Shown here: in pieces, positions 27,010 through 37,627 of the stretch
How positions within the stretch are numbered: position 1 is the stretch's first letter
How the letters are laid out: each line of letters begins with the position of its first letter
NCBI GenBank assembly: GCA_002095305.1
Contig: MIEI01000005.1
Span: 1-64,000, forward strand
Reading direction: 5' to 3'
DNA: 64,000 bases
Origin: Pantoea brenneri
GTDB taxonomy: Bacteria > Pseudomonadota > Gammaproteobacteria > Enterobacterales > Enterobacteriaceae
Made by a program: the position numbers and the translations under genes
The notes under the pieces: generated by a model
The model's input: the letters and a program-made list of their open reading frames with translations, nothing else
Told to the model about the DNA's origin: nothing
Databases searched by the model: none

Positions 27010-29862
27010 ATGTTGTCAGCACTTCCCGCGTTGTTACGCGAACAGGCGGCACGCGCCGCGCAGCAGCTTGAGGTTCCCCTTGCTTCGCTGAGCACGGAGC
27101 AGGCGGCCGGGTTGGCTTTCAGTGATTTTGTGCTGGAAAACCTGCAACAGCATCCCGACTGGTGGCAGGCGATCTGTCATGCGCCGCCGCAGGCTGACGA
27201 GTGGCAGCACTACGCTGACTGGCTGAATCAGGTGATGACGACGGTTGATAGCGAAGCCAGCCTGATGCGCGAACTGCGACTGTTTCGCCGCCGGATGCTG
27301 GTGCGTATCGCCTGGATGCAGTGCCTGCAACACGCCAGCACGGAACAGAGCCTGCAGCAGTTAAGCGTACTGGCGGAAGTGTTAATCAGCCGGGCGCGCG
27401 ACTGGGTCTATCAGGATTGCTGTCGTGATTTTGGTACTCCCTGCAACGCCGATGGCGAAGCGCAACCGATGCTGATCCTCGGTATGGGCAAGCTGGGCGG
27501 CGGCGAGCTGAACTTCTCATCCGATATCGACCTGATTTTTGCCTGGCCGGAAAACGGCAGCACCCGCGGCGGACGGCGGGAACTGGATAATGCCCAGTTT
27601 TTTACCCGCATGGGACAGCGGCTGATCAAGGTGCTTGATCAGCCGACCATGGATGGTTTTGTCTACCGGGTTGATATGCGTCTGCGTCCGTTTGGCGACA
27701 GCGGCCCGCTGGTCATGAGCTTTGCCGCTCTGGAAGATTATTACCAGGAGCAGGGACGCGACTGGGAACGTTACGCGATGGTCAAAGCGCGACTGATGGG
27801 AGACGAGCACGATCGCTGGAGCCAGGAGTTACAACAGATGCTGCGGCCGTTCGTCTACCGGCGTTATATCGACTTCAGCGTGATTCAGTCGCTGCGTAAC
27901 ATGAAAGGTATGATCAGCCGGGAAGTGCGGCGGCGCGGCCTGAAAAACAACATCAAACTGGGTGCAGGCGGCATTCGCGAAACCGAATTTATCGTCCAGG
28001 TGTTTCAGCTGATTCGCGGCGGACGTGAGCGCTCACTTCAACTGCGCGCCTTACTGCCGACGCTGGAAGCGATAAAAGCGCTGGCGTTATTACCCGCAGA
28101 GCAGGTCGATGCGCTGCGTGGAGCCTATCTGTTCCTGCGGCGGCTGGAGAATCTGCTGCAAAGCCTGGGTGATGAGCAGACCCAGACTTTACCTGAAGAT
28201 GAGCTGCATCGCGCCCGCCTGGCATGGGCGATGGGCAACGCGGACTGGCCCGCCCTGATGGCGGCACTCGAAAGCCAGATGGCGGCGGTTCGCGCTATTT
28301 TTGATGAGCTGATTGGCGAAGATACGCCAGAGATTGGCGATCAGCGCGAGCTGGCGGAATACCAGATGCTGTGGCAGGACCCGCTGGAAGAGAGCGAACT
28401 GGCACCGCTGGTGCCACAACTCAGCGATGAACAGTGCCGCACGCTGCACCAGACGCTGGAGGCGTTTCGCCAGGATATCAGCCGGCGCACCATCGGCCCG
28501 CGCGGTCGCCAGGCGCTGGACCAGCTGATGCCGCGTCTGTTAAGCGAAGTCTGTCCGCGCGACGATGCTGCCGTCACGCTCAGCCGCCTGACGCCGTTAC
28601 TGCTTGGCGTGTTGACCCGCAGCACCTACCTCGAATTATTAACCGAATATCACGGTGCGCTGCGGCATTTGATCCGTCTGTGCGCCGCTTCGCCGATGGT
28701 GGCCAGTCAGCTGGCCCGGCACCCGCTGTTGCTGGACGAACTGCTCGATCCGGCCACGCTCTACCAGCCCACCGCCACTGATGCCTACCGTGATGAGTTG
28801 CGTCAGTATCTGATGCGAATTCCCACCGATGATGAGGAGCAGCAGCTTGAGGCGGTGCGTCAGTTTAAGCAGGCGCAGCATCTGCGTATTGCCGCTGCCG
28901 ACATCGCCGGCACGCTACCGGTGATGAAAGTGAGCGATCACCTCACCTGGCTGGCCGAGGCGATTATCGAATCGGTGGTACGCCAGGCCTGGCACATGAT
29001 GGTGCAGCGCTACGGCCGGCCATCGCACCTGAGTAATGAGCACGAACGCGGCTTTGCGGTGCTGGGCTACGGCAAACTGGGCGGCTGGGAGCTGGGATAC
29101 AGTTCCGATCTCGATTTAGTCTTTCTGCACGATTGCCCGGCAGATGCGGTGACCGAAGGAGAGCGCAGCATTGATGGCCGCCAGTTCTATCTGCGCCTCG
29201 CCCAGCGCATTATGCACTTGTTCAGTACCCGCACCTCATCCGGCATTCTGTATGAAGTGGACGCGCGGCTACGTCCTTCCGGCGCGGCGGGCATGCTGGT
29301 CAGCACCTTTGAAGCGTATGACGAGTATCAGCGCAATGAGGCCTGGACCTGGGAGCATCAGGCGCTGGTGCGGGCGCGCGTGGTGTTTGGCGAACCTGCG
29401 CTGGGCGAACGTTTTAATGCCATCCGCCAGGCGATCCTCTGTCTGCCGCGTCCCGCTGAGGCGTTACAGACTGAAGTGCGAGAAATGCGAGAAAAGATGC
29501 GCGCTCACCTCAGTAACAAGCATAAAGGACGCTGGGAGATTAAAACCGATCAGGGTGGAATCACCGACATTGAATTCATCGCCCAATATCTTGTCTTACG
29601 CTACGCCGCTGAACAACCTGAGTTGACGCGCTGGTCCGACAATGTGCGTATTTTTGAACTGATGGCGAAATACCATAAAATGCCCGCCGATGAAGCGCAG
29701 GCGCTGACGCAGGTGTACGTTACGCTGCGCGATGCGTTGCACCATCGGGCATTGCAGGAGCTGCCCGGCCATGTGGAGCCGGATGCTTTCGCCGCCGAAC
29801 GGCAAACGGTTGTTGCCAGCTGGCAGCGCTGGCTTAACTCGCCCGCGTCTCTCCCGGCGTGA
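27010..29862 (+). CDS. glnE: Bifunctional glutamine synthetase adenylyltransferase/deadenylase GlnE
   Basis: Adenylylates and deadenylylates glutamine synthetase under control of PII, linking nitrogen status to GlnA activity. 950 residues (E. coli 946). Two nucleotidyltransferase domains are visible: the N-terminal deadenylase ([20 protein letters not shown], near residue 160) and the C-terminal adenylylase ([20 protein letters not shown], near residue 685), separated by a regulatory region. The ATG at 27010 directly follows GGAGGG; an in-frame ATG at 26998 lies before that site. Confidence 0.97.
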   Translation: MLSALPALLREQAARAAQQLEVPLASLSTEQAAGLAFSDFVLENLQQHPDWWQAICHAPPQADEWQHYADWLNQVMTTVDSEASLMRELRLFRRRMLVRIAWMQCLQHASTEQSLQQLSVLAEVLISRARDWVYQDCCRDFGTPCNADGEAQPMLILGMGKLGGGELNFSSDIDLIFAWPENGSTRGGRRELDNAQFFTRMGQRLIKVLDQPTMDGFVYRVDMRLRPFGDSGPLVMSFAALEDYYQEQGRDWERYAMVKARLMGDEHDRWSQELQQMLRPFVYRRYIDFSVIQSLRNMKGMISREVRRRGLKNNIKLGAGGIRETEFIVQVFQLIRGGRERSLQLRALLPTLEAIKALALLPAEQVDALRGAYLFLRRLENLLQSLGDEQTQTLPEDELHRARLAWAMGNADWPALMAALESQMAAVRAIFDELIGEDTPEIGDQRELAEYQMLWQDPLEESELAPLVPQLSDEQCRTLHQTLEAFRQDISRRTIGPRGRQALDQLMPRLLSEVCPRDDAAVTLSRLTPLLLGVLTRSTYLELLTEYHGALRHLIRLCAASPMVASQLARHPLLLDELLDPATLYQPTATDAYRDELRQYLMRIPTDDEEQQLEAVRQFKQAQHLRIAAADIAGTLPVMKVSDHLTWLAEAIIESVVRQAWHMMVQRYGRPSHLSNEHERGFAVLGYGKLGGWELGYSSDLDLVFLHDCPADAVTEGERSIDGRQFYLRLAQRIMHLFSTRTSSGILYEVDARLRPSGAAGMLVSTFEAYDEYQRNEAWTWEHQALVRARVVFGEPALGERFNAIRQAILCLPRPAEALQTEVREMREKMRAHLSNKHKGRWEIKTDQGGITDIEFIAQYLVLRYAAEQPELTRWSDNVRIFELMAKYHKMPADEAQALTQVYVTLRDALHHRALQELPGHVEPDAFAAERQTVVASWQRWLNSPASLPA

Positions 29863-29866
29863 TGCT

Positions 29867-29893
29867 GATAGCACAAATCGCAACTGTGCTATC
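29867..29893 (+). terminator. Stem-loop in the glnE-hldE gap
   Basis: GATAGCACA/TGTGCTATC, perfect 9-bp stem with a 9-nt loop, four bases after the glnE stop. A T-run follows only 13 bases later (29906-29910), so this may be an attenuator or mRNA-processing signal rather than a classical terminator. Confidence 0.45.
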
Positions 29894-29932
29894 ATCCGCG
29901 CACTATTTTTAATGCAGTCTGGAGTGTCTGGA

Positions 29933-31360
29933 ATGAAAGTTACTCTGCCCGCGTTCGGCCAAGCCTCAGTGCTGGTCGTTGGCGATGTGATGTTGGATCG
30001 TTACTGGTATGGCCCTACCAGCCGTATCTCGCCTGAAGCACCGGTTCCGGTGGTGAAAGTGGACACCGTTGAGGAGCGTCCTGGCGGCGCAGCAAACGTG
30101 GCGATGAACATTGCAGCACTCGGTGCCGCCTCACGGCTGATTGGCCTGACCGGTGAAGATGATGCGGCGCGCGTGTTGAGTAACACGCTGAAAGACGTCA
30201 ACGTACATTGCGATTTCGTGGCGGTGAAAAGCCATCCGACCATCACCAAACTGCGCGTGCTGTCACGTAACCAGCAGCTGATCCGGCTCGACTTTGAAGA
30301 GGGTTTTGATCAGGTCGATCCCGAACCGATCCACCAAAAAATGCGTGCTTCGCTGGCGGCTGCGGGCGCACTGGTGCTGTCTGACTACGCCAAAGGCGCG
30401 CTCTGCAGCGTGCAGACCATGATCGCCCTGGCGCGCGAAGCAAACGTCCCGGTGCTGATCGATCCGAAAGGCACCGACTTTGCCCGCTATCGTGGCGCAA
30501 CGCTGCTGACACCTAATCTGTCTGAATTCGAAGCGGTGGTCGGTAAGTGTAAAAACGAAGAGGAGATCGTGGCGCGCGGTATGCAGCTGATCGCTGATTT
30601 CGATCTCTCCGCGCTGCTGGTGACCCGTTCAGAAAATGGCATGACGCTGCTACAACCCGGCAAAGCGCCGTTGCATCTGCCGACTCAGGCCCAGGAAGTT
30701 TATGACGTGACGGGTGCGGGCGACACGGTTATCGGCGTGCTGGCTGCGGCGTTAGCGGCTGGTGACTCGCTGGAAGAGGCCTGTTTCCTCGCCAATGCCG
30801 CCGCTGGCGTAGTGGTGGGTAAACTCGGGACCTCCACCGTCAGCACCGTTGAGCTGGAAAATGCGATTCATGCCCGTCCGGAGCAGGGCTTCGGCATCAT
30901 GACCGAAGCGGAGCTGAAAGCGGCAGTCGAAATGGCGCGTCGGCGTGGCGAAAAAGTGGTGATGACCAACGGTGTTTTCGACATCCTGCATGCCGGTCAC
31001 GTCTCTTATCTGGCCAATGCGCGTAAGCTGGGCGATCGCCTGATCGTGGCGGTGAATAGCGATGCGTCAACCAAACGGCTGAAAGGCGCGAGCCGCCCGG
31101 TTAACCCGCAGGAAAACCGCATGATCGTACTCGGTGCACTGGAAGCGGTAGATTGGGTGGTGGTATTTGAAGAGGATACGCCGCAGCGGCTGATCGCCAG
31201 TATCCTGCCGGATCTGCTGGTGAAAGGCGGTGATTACAAACCGGAAGATATCGCCGGCAGTAAAGAGGTGTGGGCCAACGGCGGAGACGTGCAGGTGCTG
31301 AATTTTGAAGATGGCATCTCAACCACCAATATCATTAAAACCATTCGCGGCGACAGCTAA
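29933..31360 (+). CDS. hldE: Bifunctional D-glycero-beta-D-manno-heptose-7-phosphate kinase/1-phosphate adenylyltransferase
   Basis: Makes ADP-heptose for the lipopolysaccharide inner core. 475 residues (E. coli HldE/RfaE 477). The N-terminal ~315 residues are a PfkB-type sugar kinase ([34 protein letters not shown]); the C-terminal ~130 are a cytidylyltransferase-like domain ([16 protein letters not shown] with HxGH). The ATG at 29933 follows TCTGGA; the frame is open far upstream inside glnE but orthologues start MKVTLP. Confidence 0.97.
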   Translation: MKVTLPAFGQASVLVVGDVMLDRYWYGPTSRISPEAPVPVVKVDTVEERPGGAANVAMNIAALGAASRLIGLTGEDDAARVLSNTLKDVNVHCDFVAVKSHPTITKLRVLSRNQQLIRLDFEEGFDQVDPEPIHQKMRASLAAAGALVLSDYAKGALCSVQTMIALAREANVPVLIDPKGTDFARYRGATLLTPNLSEFEAVVGKCKNEEEIVARGMQLIADFDLSALLVTRSENGMTLLQPGKAPLHLPTQAQEVYDVTGAGDTVIGVLAAALAAGDSLEEACFLANAAAGVVVGKLGTSTVSTVELENAIHARPEQGFGIMTEAELKAAVEMARRRGEKVVMTNGVFDILHAGHVSYLANARKLGDRLIVAVNSDASTKRLKGASRPVNPQENRMIVLGALEAVDWVVVFEEDTPQRLIASILPDLLVKGGDYKPEDIAGSKEVWANGGDVQVLNFEDGISTTNIIKTIRGDS

Positions 31361-31371
31361 CACCCGTAGTC

Positions 31372-31392
31372 AGCGGGAGACCTGCTCCCGCT
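31372..31392. terminator. Hairpin between convergent hldE and ubiK
   Basis: AGCGGGAG/CTCCCGCT with a 5-nt loop, 11 bases after hldE. No T-tract on either strand. Confidence 0.5.
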
Positions 31393-31402
31393 AAACCGGT
31401 GA

Positions 31403-31795
31403 TTAGTTGTTGCTGTCAGTATCAGGTTTGACCACATCTGGAGTAGTGATCACTGACGGTGCGGGTGACGCGGCAGGAGAGGTCGCTGCGCCCGCCGCTG
31501 CGGTGTTTGCCGTAGCAACGGGTGCGCTGGTGGCTGGTGCTGTCGGCGTTGCGCCGCTCTGGCTTTCCAGCTGTGCCAGACGCTGTTCCAGCGCCGCCAG
31601 TTTTTCCCGCGTACGCAGCAACACCTGCGTCTGCACATCAAACTCTTCACGGTTGACCAGATCCATACGCGTCAGCTGCGCCTGAAGAACCTGACGAATT
31701 TTCTTTTCGACATCATCACCAAACTCACGTACCCCTTTCGGCATCGCTTCGTGAACCTGACGTGCAAGTTGTTCAATTTTTTTCGTGTCGATCAT
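31403..31795 (-). CDS. ubiK: Ubiquinone biosynthesis accessory factor UbiK
   Basis: Coiled-coil partner of UbiJ in aerobic ubiquinone synthesis. Residues 1-80 match E. coli YqiC nearly residue for residue ([21 protein letters not shown] ... [16 protein letters not shown]). The protein is 130 residues against 96 in E. coli; the extra C-terminal ~50 residues are a low-complexity Ala/Pro/Thr/Ser tail (e.g. [16 protein letters not shown]). The tail is likely disordered and dispensable for the core fold. Confidence 0.93.
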   Translation of the reverse strand: MIDTKKIEQLARQVHEAMPKGVREFGDDVEKKIRQVLQAQLTRMDLVNREEFDVQTQVLLRTREKLAALEQRLAQLESQSGATPTAPATSAPVATANTAAAGAATSPAASPAPSVITTPDVVKPDTDSNN

Positions 31796-31930
31796 GATGA
31801 TTTCCTGGTTTCGGGGAGCTGTGTCAGCATTTTACTAACCTGATAACGGTTAAGTGTAATGCCAGAAATGAAAAGGATAAACCTCAAATCGGCAACGCAG
31901 GAAATGCAAAAGCAATTGCACTATTGATGA

Positions 31931-31959
31931 TTGCCGCTCCAGATAATCGGCGCTATAGT
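31931..31959 (+). promoter_or_regulatory. Sigma-70 promoter of the ribB riboswitch transcript
   Basis: TTGCCG at 31931-31936 and TATAGT at 31954-31959 with a 17-bp spacer. Transcription would begin just before the FMN aptamer. Good match and ideal place; start site not shown. Confidence 0.75.
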
Positions 31960-31965
31960 AAAAAC

Positions 31966-32123
31966 GCTTATTCTCAGGGCGGGGCGCAATTCCCCACCGG
32001 CGGTAAATCAGCTTAGGCTGAAAGCCCGCGAGCGCTTCATGATGATGAAAATTCGCCATGAAGGTCAGCAGATCCGGTGTAATTCCGGGGCCGACGGTTA
32101 CAGTCCGGATGGGAGAGGGTAAC
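31966..32123 (+). ncRNA. FMN riboswitch (RFN element)
   Basis: The conserved RFN segments occur in order: TTCTCAGGGCGGGG, CCCCACCGGCGGTAA, AGCCCGCGAGCG, GGTCAGCAGATCCGG, and GGGCCGACGGTTACAGTCCGGATGGGAGAG in parts. It lies 110 bases upstream of ribB, where FMN binding is known in enterobacteria to shut down riboflavin synthesis. The aptamer is certain by sequence; the exact mode (termination or sequestration) is not read here. Confidence 0.95.
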
Positions 32124-32234
32124 GACATCTGTCGGACAATTGTGTCTGCTTCACGTTATTGCCACGTCTTTTTGACGTCACTCCTAAGCACGCCCTGATT
32201 CTGGTAACCCATACATTTAAAGGTTTTTATTACC

Positions 32235-32891
32235 ATGAATCAGACGCTACTTTCTGAATTTGGCACGCCTGAACAGCGTGTAGAACGTGCTATCGCCGCC
32301 CTTCGTGAGGGACGCGGTGTGATGGTGCTCGACGATGAAAATCGTGAAAACGAAGGCGATATGATCTTCGCCGCGGAAACCATGACCGTTGAACAGATGG
32401 CGCTGACCATTCGCCACGGCAGCGGCATCGTCTGCCTTTGCCTGACCGAAGAGCGTCGCCAGCAGTTAGATCTGCCGATGATGGTGGAGAACAACACCAG
32501 CTCCTACGGCACCGGTTTTACCGTGACGATTGAAGCGGCCGAAGGTGTGACCACCGGGGTTTCTGCCCAGGATCGTATCACCACCATTCGTGCCGCGATT
32601 GCCGATAATGCTAAACCCAGCGATCTCAATCGTCCTGGTCATGTCTTCCCGCTGCGCGCGCGCGAAGGCGGTGTGCTGACCCGTGGCGGTCACACCGAAG
32701 CAACCATCGACCTGGTTACTCTGGCGGGCTTCAAGCCGGCAGGCGTACTGTGCGAACTGACCAACGATGACGGCACCATGGCGCATGCGCCGGAAGCCAT
32801 TACGTTTGCCAGACAACACAATATGCCAGTGGTAACGATTGAGGATTTAGTGGCCTGGCGTCGTAGCCACGAAACGCGTCACGCCAGTTAA
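32235..32891 (+). CDS. ribB: 3,4-dihydroxy-2-butanone 4-phosphate synthase
   Basis: Converts ribulose 5-phosphate to the four-carbon precursor of riboflavin. 218 residues (E. coli 217). Acidic metal-binding loop [10 protein letters not shown] (residues ~33-42), [29 protein letters not shown] and [11 protein letters not shown] are all present. Controlled by the upstream FMN riboswitch; ends at a 13-bp terminator. Confidence 0.98.
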   Translation: MNQTLLSEFGTPEQRVERAIAALREGRGVMVLDDENRENEGDMIFAAETMTVEQMALTIRHGSGIVCLCLTEERRQQLDLPMMVENNTSSYGTGFTVTIEAAEGVTTGVSAQDRITTIRAAIADNAKPSDLNRPGHVFPLRAREGGVLTRGGHTEATIDLVTLAGFKPAGVLCELTNDDGTMAHAPEAITFARQHNMPVVTIEDLVAWRRSHETRHAS

Positions 32892-32906
32892 TCAGCGTGA
32901 TGACGC

Positions 32907-32937
32907 GGTAAAACAGGCCAGCCCGGCCTGTTTTACC
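32907..32937. terminator. Terminator after ribB
   Basis: GGTAAAACAGGCC / GGCCTGTTTTACC, a perfect 13-bp stem with a 5-nt loop; the A/T tracts lie inside the stem, so it can work on both strands. Confidence 0.8.
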
Positions 32938-33141
32938 GGCGCTTAATCCGCACGTCCGCTTTTGTGGCGGCAATCTGAGCCGTCAGCCAGCCTTCGTCTG
33001 CTGTTATCCCCGATCGGTCATCTCCTTTATCATCAATCTTATTCAGATTTTCTGAGCATCATCATCAGGCTTATCCGCGTGATATAGCGGGTAAAGCGCG
33101 TATCGTAGTGGCTATCAAACATTCAATTCTGAGAACCCGTT

Positions 33142-33927
33142 ATGAGCCAGTCACGTATGCCAGCGCTGTTTTTGGGCCATGGCAGCCCGATGAACGCCCT
33201 GGAAGAGAACCGCTATACCACCGCGTGGCGTCACGCGGGCGATACCCTGCCGCGACCCCGCGCCATTATTGCGGTCTCGGCCCACTGGTATACGCGTGGC
33301 ACCGCAGTAACGGCGATGGCACATCCTCGCACCCTGCATGATTTTGGCGGTTTTCCGCAGGCGTTGTTTGATACCCGCTATCCGGCGCCGGGATCGCCGG
33401 AACTGGCTGAACAACTTGTTAGTCTGTTAGCGCCAATTCCGGTACAGCTGGATCACAGCTGGGGATTCGATCATGGCTCGTGGGGGGTGCTGATCAAGAT
33501 GTACCCGCAGGCGGATATTCCGGTGGTGCAGTTAAGTATCGACAGTACCCAATCGCCGGCCTGGCATTTTGAACTGGGCCAGAAGCTGGCGGCGCTGCGT
33601 GACGAGGGCGTGATGTTTGTTGCCAGTGGTAACGTGGTGCATAACCTGAGAAAGGTGCGCTGGGACGGTGGCGATGAGGTCTATCCGTGGGCCAGCAGTT
33701 TTGAGCAGTTTGTGCGTGACAACCTGACGGCAGAGAGCGACGCGGCTTCGCATCCGCTGGTCAACTTTATGCAGCATCCTGGTGCTTCGCTCTCAAACCC
33801 GACGCCAGAACACTATCTGCCACTGTTATATGTGCTGGGCACACGCCAGAAAGGGGAAACGATCAGCATTCCGGTGGATGGAATGGAGATGGGCGCGATC
33901 AGTATGTTGTCGGTGCAGGTCGGCTGA
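33142..33927 (+). CDS. ygiD: 4,5-DOPA dioxygenase-type extradiol ring-cleavage enzyme YgiD
   Basis: LigB-family zinc-dependent enzyme; E. coli YgiD cleaves L-DOPA in vitro. 261 residues (E. coli 271). Metal-binding histidines lie in GHGSPMNAL, SAHWYTRG and GNVVHNLRKV. The ATG at 33142 is preceded by GAGAACC. In E. coli zupT is next to ygiD; it is absent here. Convergent with the ygiBC locus across a strong terminator. Confidence 0.93.
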   Translation: MSQSRMPALFLGHGSPMNALEENRYTTAWRHAGDTLPRPRAIIAVSAHWYTRGTAVTAMAHPRTLHDFGGFPQALFDTRYPAPGSPELAEQLVSLLAPIPVQLDHSWGFDHGSWGVLIKMYPQADIPVVQLSIDSTQSPAWHFELGQKLAALRDEGVMFVASGNVVHNLRKVRWDGGDEVYPWASSFEQFVRDNLTAESDAASHPLVNFMQHPGASLSNPTPEHYLPLLYVLGTRQKGETISIPVDGMEMGAISMLSVQVG

Positions 33928-33930
33928 ATG

Positions 33931-33957
33931 CAAACAGACCCAGGGCGGGTCTGTTTG
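33931..33957. terminator. Terminator between convergent ygiD and ygiC
   Basis: CAAACAGACCC / GGGTCTGTTTG, perfect 11-bp stem with a 5-nt loop. Confidence 0.8.
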
Positions 33958-33965
33958 TCAGGGCA

Positions 33966-35807
33966 TTACTCGATGAAGGCGTGCGGATAGAAGCGGGAAA
34001 GATCCTGAGTGATCAGATCGCGATCTTCACGCAGGCCGATACCGGCCGGCTGATCGTCAATCAGCCAGCTACCGATCAGCGTGTAGCTGTCGCCAAATTT
34101 CGGCAGCGGATGGAACTGCTGGACGATCATACCTTCTTCGCCATACGGACCGTCGACGCGGGCAATCTCCTGACCGTTTTCAACAATGCGGATGTTGGCA
34201 CCTTCGCGAGAGAACAGCGGCTTCACCACATATTTGTCCATCGGCGGCACCTCATCTTCGGCAAAGAAGGCGGGCAGCAGGTTAGGGTGATTCGGGAACA
34301 TCTGCCACAGCATTGGCAGCAGCGCTTTGTTCGACAGAATGCTCTTCCAGGCCGGCTCCAGCCAGCGTACGCCGGCGTCGCCCAGCTTGGTGGAGAACAT
34401 CTCGCGTAGCATGAATTCCCACGGATAGAGCTTAAACAGGTTGCTGATGACCTGGTCGTGGACGTCGGTAAACTCACCTTTTTCACCCAGACCAATTTCA
34501 TCTATGTAGAGAAATTCGCTCGGCAGGCCCGCTTCGGTGGCGCAATCCTGCAGATACTGCACCGTGCCGCGATCTTCGTCAGTGTCGCGGCAGCAGGCGA
34601 AATGCAGCCAGTTAAAACCGTGCTGCTGATGCAACGCGGCAAAGCGTGCGATCAGCTTTTCCTGCAGGCTGTTGAACTGGTCACTGCCTGTCGGCAACTG
34701 CCCGGCGCTGAGCTGGTCTTCCAGCCACAGCCACTGGAAAAATGCCGCTTCATACAGTGAGGTCGGCGTATCGGCGTTGTTCTCAAGTAATTTGGCGTCG
34801 CCTTTGCCATCCCAGGCGAGATCAAGACGGGAATAGAGCGAAGGCTGACGCTGATGCCAGGAATCACGCACAAAATCCCAGGTATGTTTGGGGATGCGGA
34901 ATTTGGTCAGCAACGCTTCATCGTTAACGACTTTGTCGACCACCTGCAGGCACATCTGATGCAGCTCAGCGGTGACGTCCTCAAGCTGTTCAATTTGTGC
35001 CAGCGTAAACTGGTAGTAAGCATCTTCACACCAGTACGGCTCGCCGTGCATGGTATGAAAACGAAAACCGAACTCGGTGGCTTTTTCCCGCCAGCCTGGG
35101 CGTTCTGAAATGGCAATGCGTTGCATCGGGGCGTTAGCTCCCATTGTCCGGCTGGAGGTGCCGGTAGCGCTGCTGCGCTGCATGCTGTTCTGTTTGGCTA
35201 CCGTCTCGCCAAAGCCACCACGGGTGATGGTCGAGGTGGTGGCAGGCTTCGGTGCCAGCGCCGTCTTCGGCACATTCATGGTTTTGCCTGAGGTGGCAGC
35301 ACCATAGTTACGACCGGACGCATCAACAAACTGACCGTTTGCCGGGCTGTTAGGGGTTTTGGGTGAAAACAGCGGTTGCTGGGCGAAGCCTGCGCCGCCG
35401 CCCATCATCCGGCCCATCATGTAACCGGCCATCAGTGGCATCCAGAAGCTGCCGCCGCTCTGTTGCGCTTCCGCATTGTTGGTGCTGCCGACGCCAGCCT
35501 GAGCCGGAGCCTGCTGACACTGATTCTCGCCGAATTCGGCGACGCAATCTTCACGGGTCGCATATTTAGGCGCGGTGCGTTCTGCCTCTTTTTTGGCTTC
35601 ATTGAAGGCGGTGGTGCACTGCGCACTCTGGCCTGGATTGGCTTTCGAACAGTCATCCGCATTCTGATACATCGAGACGGATTCATCGTTTTGTTCACAA
35701 CCTGCCAGCATAAATACCGCCGAAACGGCGATCGCGACGGGCGTTAAATGGCGTGCCTGCCAGCTCTTTCGAAAAGCGGCATAGCGAATAGATTTTGTGC
35801 GTTTCAT
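33966..35807 (-). CDS. ygiC: Read-through ORF joining YgiB (DUF1190 lipoprotein) and YgiC (glutathionylspermidine-synthase-like ATP-grasp)
   Basis: A single 613-codon frame contains two proteins that are separate in E. coli. Residues 1-~224 are YgiB: basic N-terminus, signal helix with lipobox LAGC (Cys37), paired cysteines, and a Gly/Met/Gln-rich middle ([19 protein letters not shown]). Residues 228-613 are YgiC, exactly 386 residues as in E. coli, from [14 protein letters not shown] to [10 protein letters not shown], an ATP-grasp enzyme related to the synthetase part of glutathionylspermidine synthase. Fusing an exported lipoprotein to a cytosolic ATP enzyme is topologically unlikely. At the junction a TAA lies one frame away, so one missing G (see 35124-35144) would explain the fusion. 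Treat as ygiB (35807 to about 35134) plus ygiC (35126 to 33966) unless resequencing says otherwise. Upstream lies tolC, as in E. coli. Confidence 0.88.
   Translation of the reverse strand: MKRTKSIRYAAFRKSWQARHLTPVAIAVSAVFMLAGCEQNDESVSMYQNADDCSKANPGQSAQCTTAFNEAKKEAERTAPKYATREDCVAEFGENQCQQAPAQAGVGSTNNAEAQQSGGSFWMPLMAGYMMGRMMGGGAGFAQQPLFSPKTPNSPANGQFVDASGRNYGAATSGKTMNVPKTALAPKPATTSTITRGGFGETVAKQNSMQRSSATGTSSRTMGANAPMQRIAISERPGWREKATEFGFRFHTMHGEPYWCEDAYYQFTLAQIEQLEDVTAELHQMCLQVVDKVVNDEALLTKFRIPKHTWDFVRDSWHQRQPSLYSRLDLAWDGKGDAKLLENNADTPTSLYEAAFFQWLWLEDQLSAGQLPTGSDQFNSLQEKLIARFAALHQQHGFNWLHFACCRDTDEDRGTVQYLQDCATEAGLPSEFLYIDEIGLGEKGEFTDVHDQVISNLFKLYPWEFMLREMFSTKLGDAGVRWLEPAWKSILSNKALLPMLWQMFPNHPNLLPAFFAEDEVPPMDKYVVKPLFSREGANIRIVENGQEIARVDGPYGEEGMIVQQFHPLPKFGDSYTLIGSWLIDDQPAGIGLREDRDLITQDLSRFYPHAFIE
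35124..35144 (-). other. ygiB-ygiC junction with suspected 1-base deletion
   Basis: Coding-strand sequence reads ATG-GGA-GCT-AAC-GCC-CCG-ATG. Inserting one G gives ATG-GGA-GGC-TAA, so YgiB would end MGG as in E. coli, and YgiC would start at the following ATG (35126). The observed sequence has lost the stop. Evidence is comparison with the remembered E. coli ends of both proteins. Confidence 0.7.
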
Positions 35808-35950
35808 TATGATTATCCTGTGCCCAAAGGTAGCGCATAGAATAGGGGATGAGGGGTCAAAATTGAAGCTGAGGGCCTGATACTGTAGGGATCTTTACTT
35901 AGCTATACGTTCGATAGAGAGACGGGCCGCAAAGCGACCCGTCATCGTCA

Positions 35951-37417
35951 TCAGTTACCGAAAGGATTGCTGCTGCTGTTACGAGCTGCAGGGCGTGCTG
36001 CGGCGGCAGAGCCGTTGGCAGACGGGCCATTATCCACGCGCGCGGTCTGCTGCGCGTTTTCCGGTGCCACCGTTTCTGGTGACGTTGGGATCTCTTTACC
36101 CAGCTGGCTGTTCAGCGCCTGCAGGTTCTGCTCGTTGAGCGTTCCCAGTGCATAGCTGATGTTGAGCTGGTTGATCAGGTAGCTGTAGCGCGCATCAGAA
36201 AGCTGCTGCTTAGCGTTATACAGCGCGGTGGTCGCATCCAGCACATCGACGATGGTACGCGTACCGACCTGATAACCGGCTTCAGACGCATCCAGTGAGC
36301 TTTGCGCTGAGACCACAGCCTGTTTGTAGGCGTTGATGGTGCTGATCGATGCATTCACGTTGTTAAACGATGAGCGCACGGTCTGCACCGCTGAGCGGTG
36401 CGCACCTTCCAGCTGCTCGCTGGCGCTGACAAAATTATACTGCGCCTGTTTCACCTGCGAGGTCACGCTGCCGCCGCTGTAGAGTGGCAGAGAGAAGCTC
36501 AGGCCAACCTGGTTAGAACCGGTAATCGAATCGGTCGTACCGGCGCTCTGGTTAGCGCGGCTGCCGCCATATTTGCTGTTGGACATGCCGGTTGAGGCAG
36601 TCAGATCCAGCGTTGGCATGTGGCCGGTTTCTGCTGAACGAATCTGCTCACGTGCCAGATCCTGATTCAGACGGGCAGACAGCAACGTCAGGTTACGACT
36701 TTCAGCCTGCTTGAGCAGCGCGCTGACCGCATCCGGCTTATCGGTTTTGAAGCGGTCGATATTGAGCGACGCCAGAGCCTGATAATCCATGCCGGTAATC
36801 TGGCGCAGTGATTCAACCGCGTTATCCAGATTGTTGCGCGCGGTGACTTCGTTAGCTAATACGCTGTCATACTGCGCACGGGCGTTCTGCACGTCAGTGA
36901 TCGCCACCAGGCCGACGTTAAAACGTTGGGTGGTTTGATCGAGTTCGCGATAGATCGACTGCTTCTGCGCTTCGGTGTAAGAAAGGGTATCAATCGCTTT
37001 CAGTACGTTGAAGTAAGCGGTCGCGGTGTTCAGAATCAAATCCTGCTGCGCAACCTGATAGGTAACGTCCTGGATGCCGGCGGCTTTTTCCTGCAGGGTC
37101 AGGGCGCGCCATTTCGACATGTCGAAAATTGTCTGGGTTAATTGCAGCGTGCCGCTGGTCGTGTTGGAATGAAGACCGCTGCTGTCACGGTAGCCGTTGT
37201 TATAGGTGTAATCCGCACCCAGACCGAGCTGCGGTAATAATGGGCTACGCGCTTCGTTGATTTTCTCAAAGGCAGAATCGCGATCGGCAGCGGCGCTGCG
37301 CAGATCCGGGTTGCTCAGACGTGCTTGTTGATAAACCTGAAGCAGGTCTTCGGCCTGGCTGGCGAAGCTGAAACCGCCCAGGCTCAGCCCAATAAAAAAT
37401 GGGAGCAGTTTTTTCAT
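35951..37417 (-). CDS. tolC: Outer membrane efflux channel TolC
   Basis: Trimeric outer-membrane channel for drug efflux (AcrAB and others) and type I secretion. 488 residues (E. coli 493). Signal peptide MKKLLPFFIGLSLGGFSFASQA, then the duplicated beta/alpha-helical repeats: NEARSPLLPQLGLGADYTY, FDMSKWRALTLQEKAAGIQDVTYQ, FNVGLVAITDVQNARAQYD and YQVGTRTIVDVLDATTALYNAKQ. The ATG at 37417 sits six bases after AAGGA; one six bases upstream would abut the binding site. C-terminal tail is Ala/Ser-rich as usual. Divergent from nudF, as in E. coli. Confidence 0.97.
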   Translation of the reverse strand: MKKLLPFFIGLSLGGFSFASQAEDLLQVYQQARLSNPDLRSAAADRDSAFEKINEARSPLLPQLGLGADYTYNNGYRDSSGLHSNTTSGTLQLTQTIFDMSKWRALTLQEKAAGIQDVTYQVAQQDLILNTATAYFNVLKAIDTLSYTEAQKQSIYRELDQTTQRFNVGLVAITDVQNARAQYDSVLANEVTARNNLDNAVESLRQITGMDYQALASLNIDRFKTDKPDAVSALLKQAESRNLTLLSARLNQDLAREQIRSAETGHMPTLDLTASTGMSNSKYGGSRANQSAGTTDSITGSNQVGLSFSLPLYSGGSVTSQVKQAQYNFVSASEQLEGAHRSAVQTVRSSFNNVNASISTINAYKQAVVSAQSSLDASEAGYQVGTRTIVDVLDATTALYNAKQQLSDARYSYLINQLNISYALGTLNEQNLQALNSQLGKEIPTSPETVAPENAQQTARVDNGPSANGSAAAARPAARNSSSNPFGN

Positions 37418-37627
37418 TTGCATTCCTTTTGTTGCAGCAAATTGCAGTGGTAGCGCTGCCGGGTAAGCCAAAAAATTATCGCCGATTCTAGCAGAGGGCA
37501 ACTGTTAGATAAGTTGGCTGAACGTGCCTTCTTCCCCTAATTTACGTAAATAATTCAGAAAGAACCACTCAGACGGAGCACTGTGCCAGGCTTTTTTCGC
37601 TCCACCCCAATCTGCATAAGGAACCAG

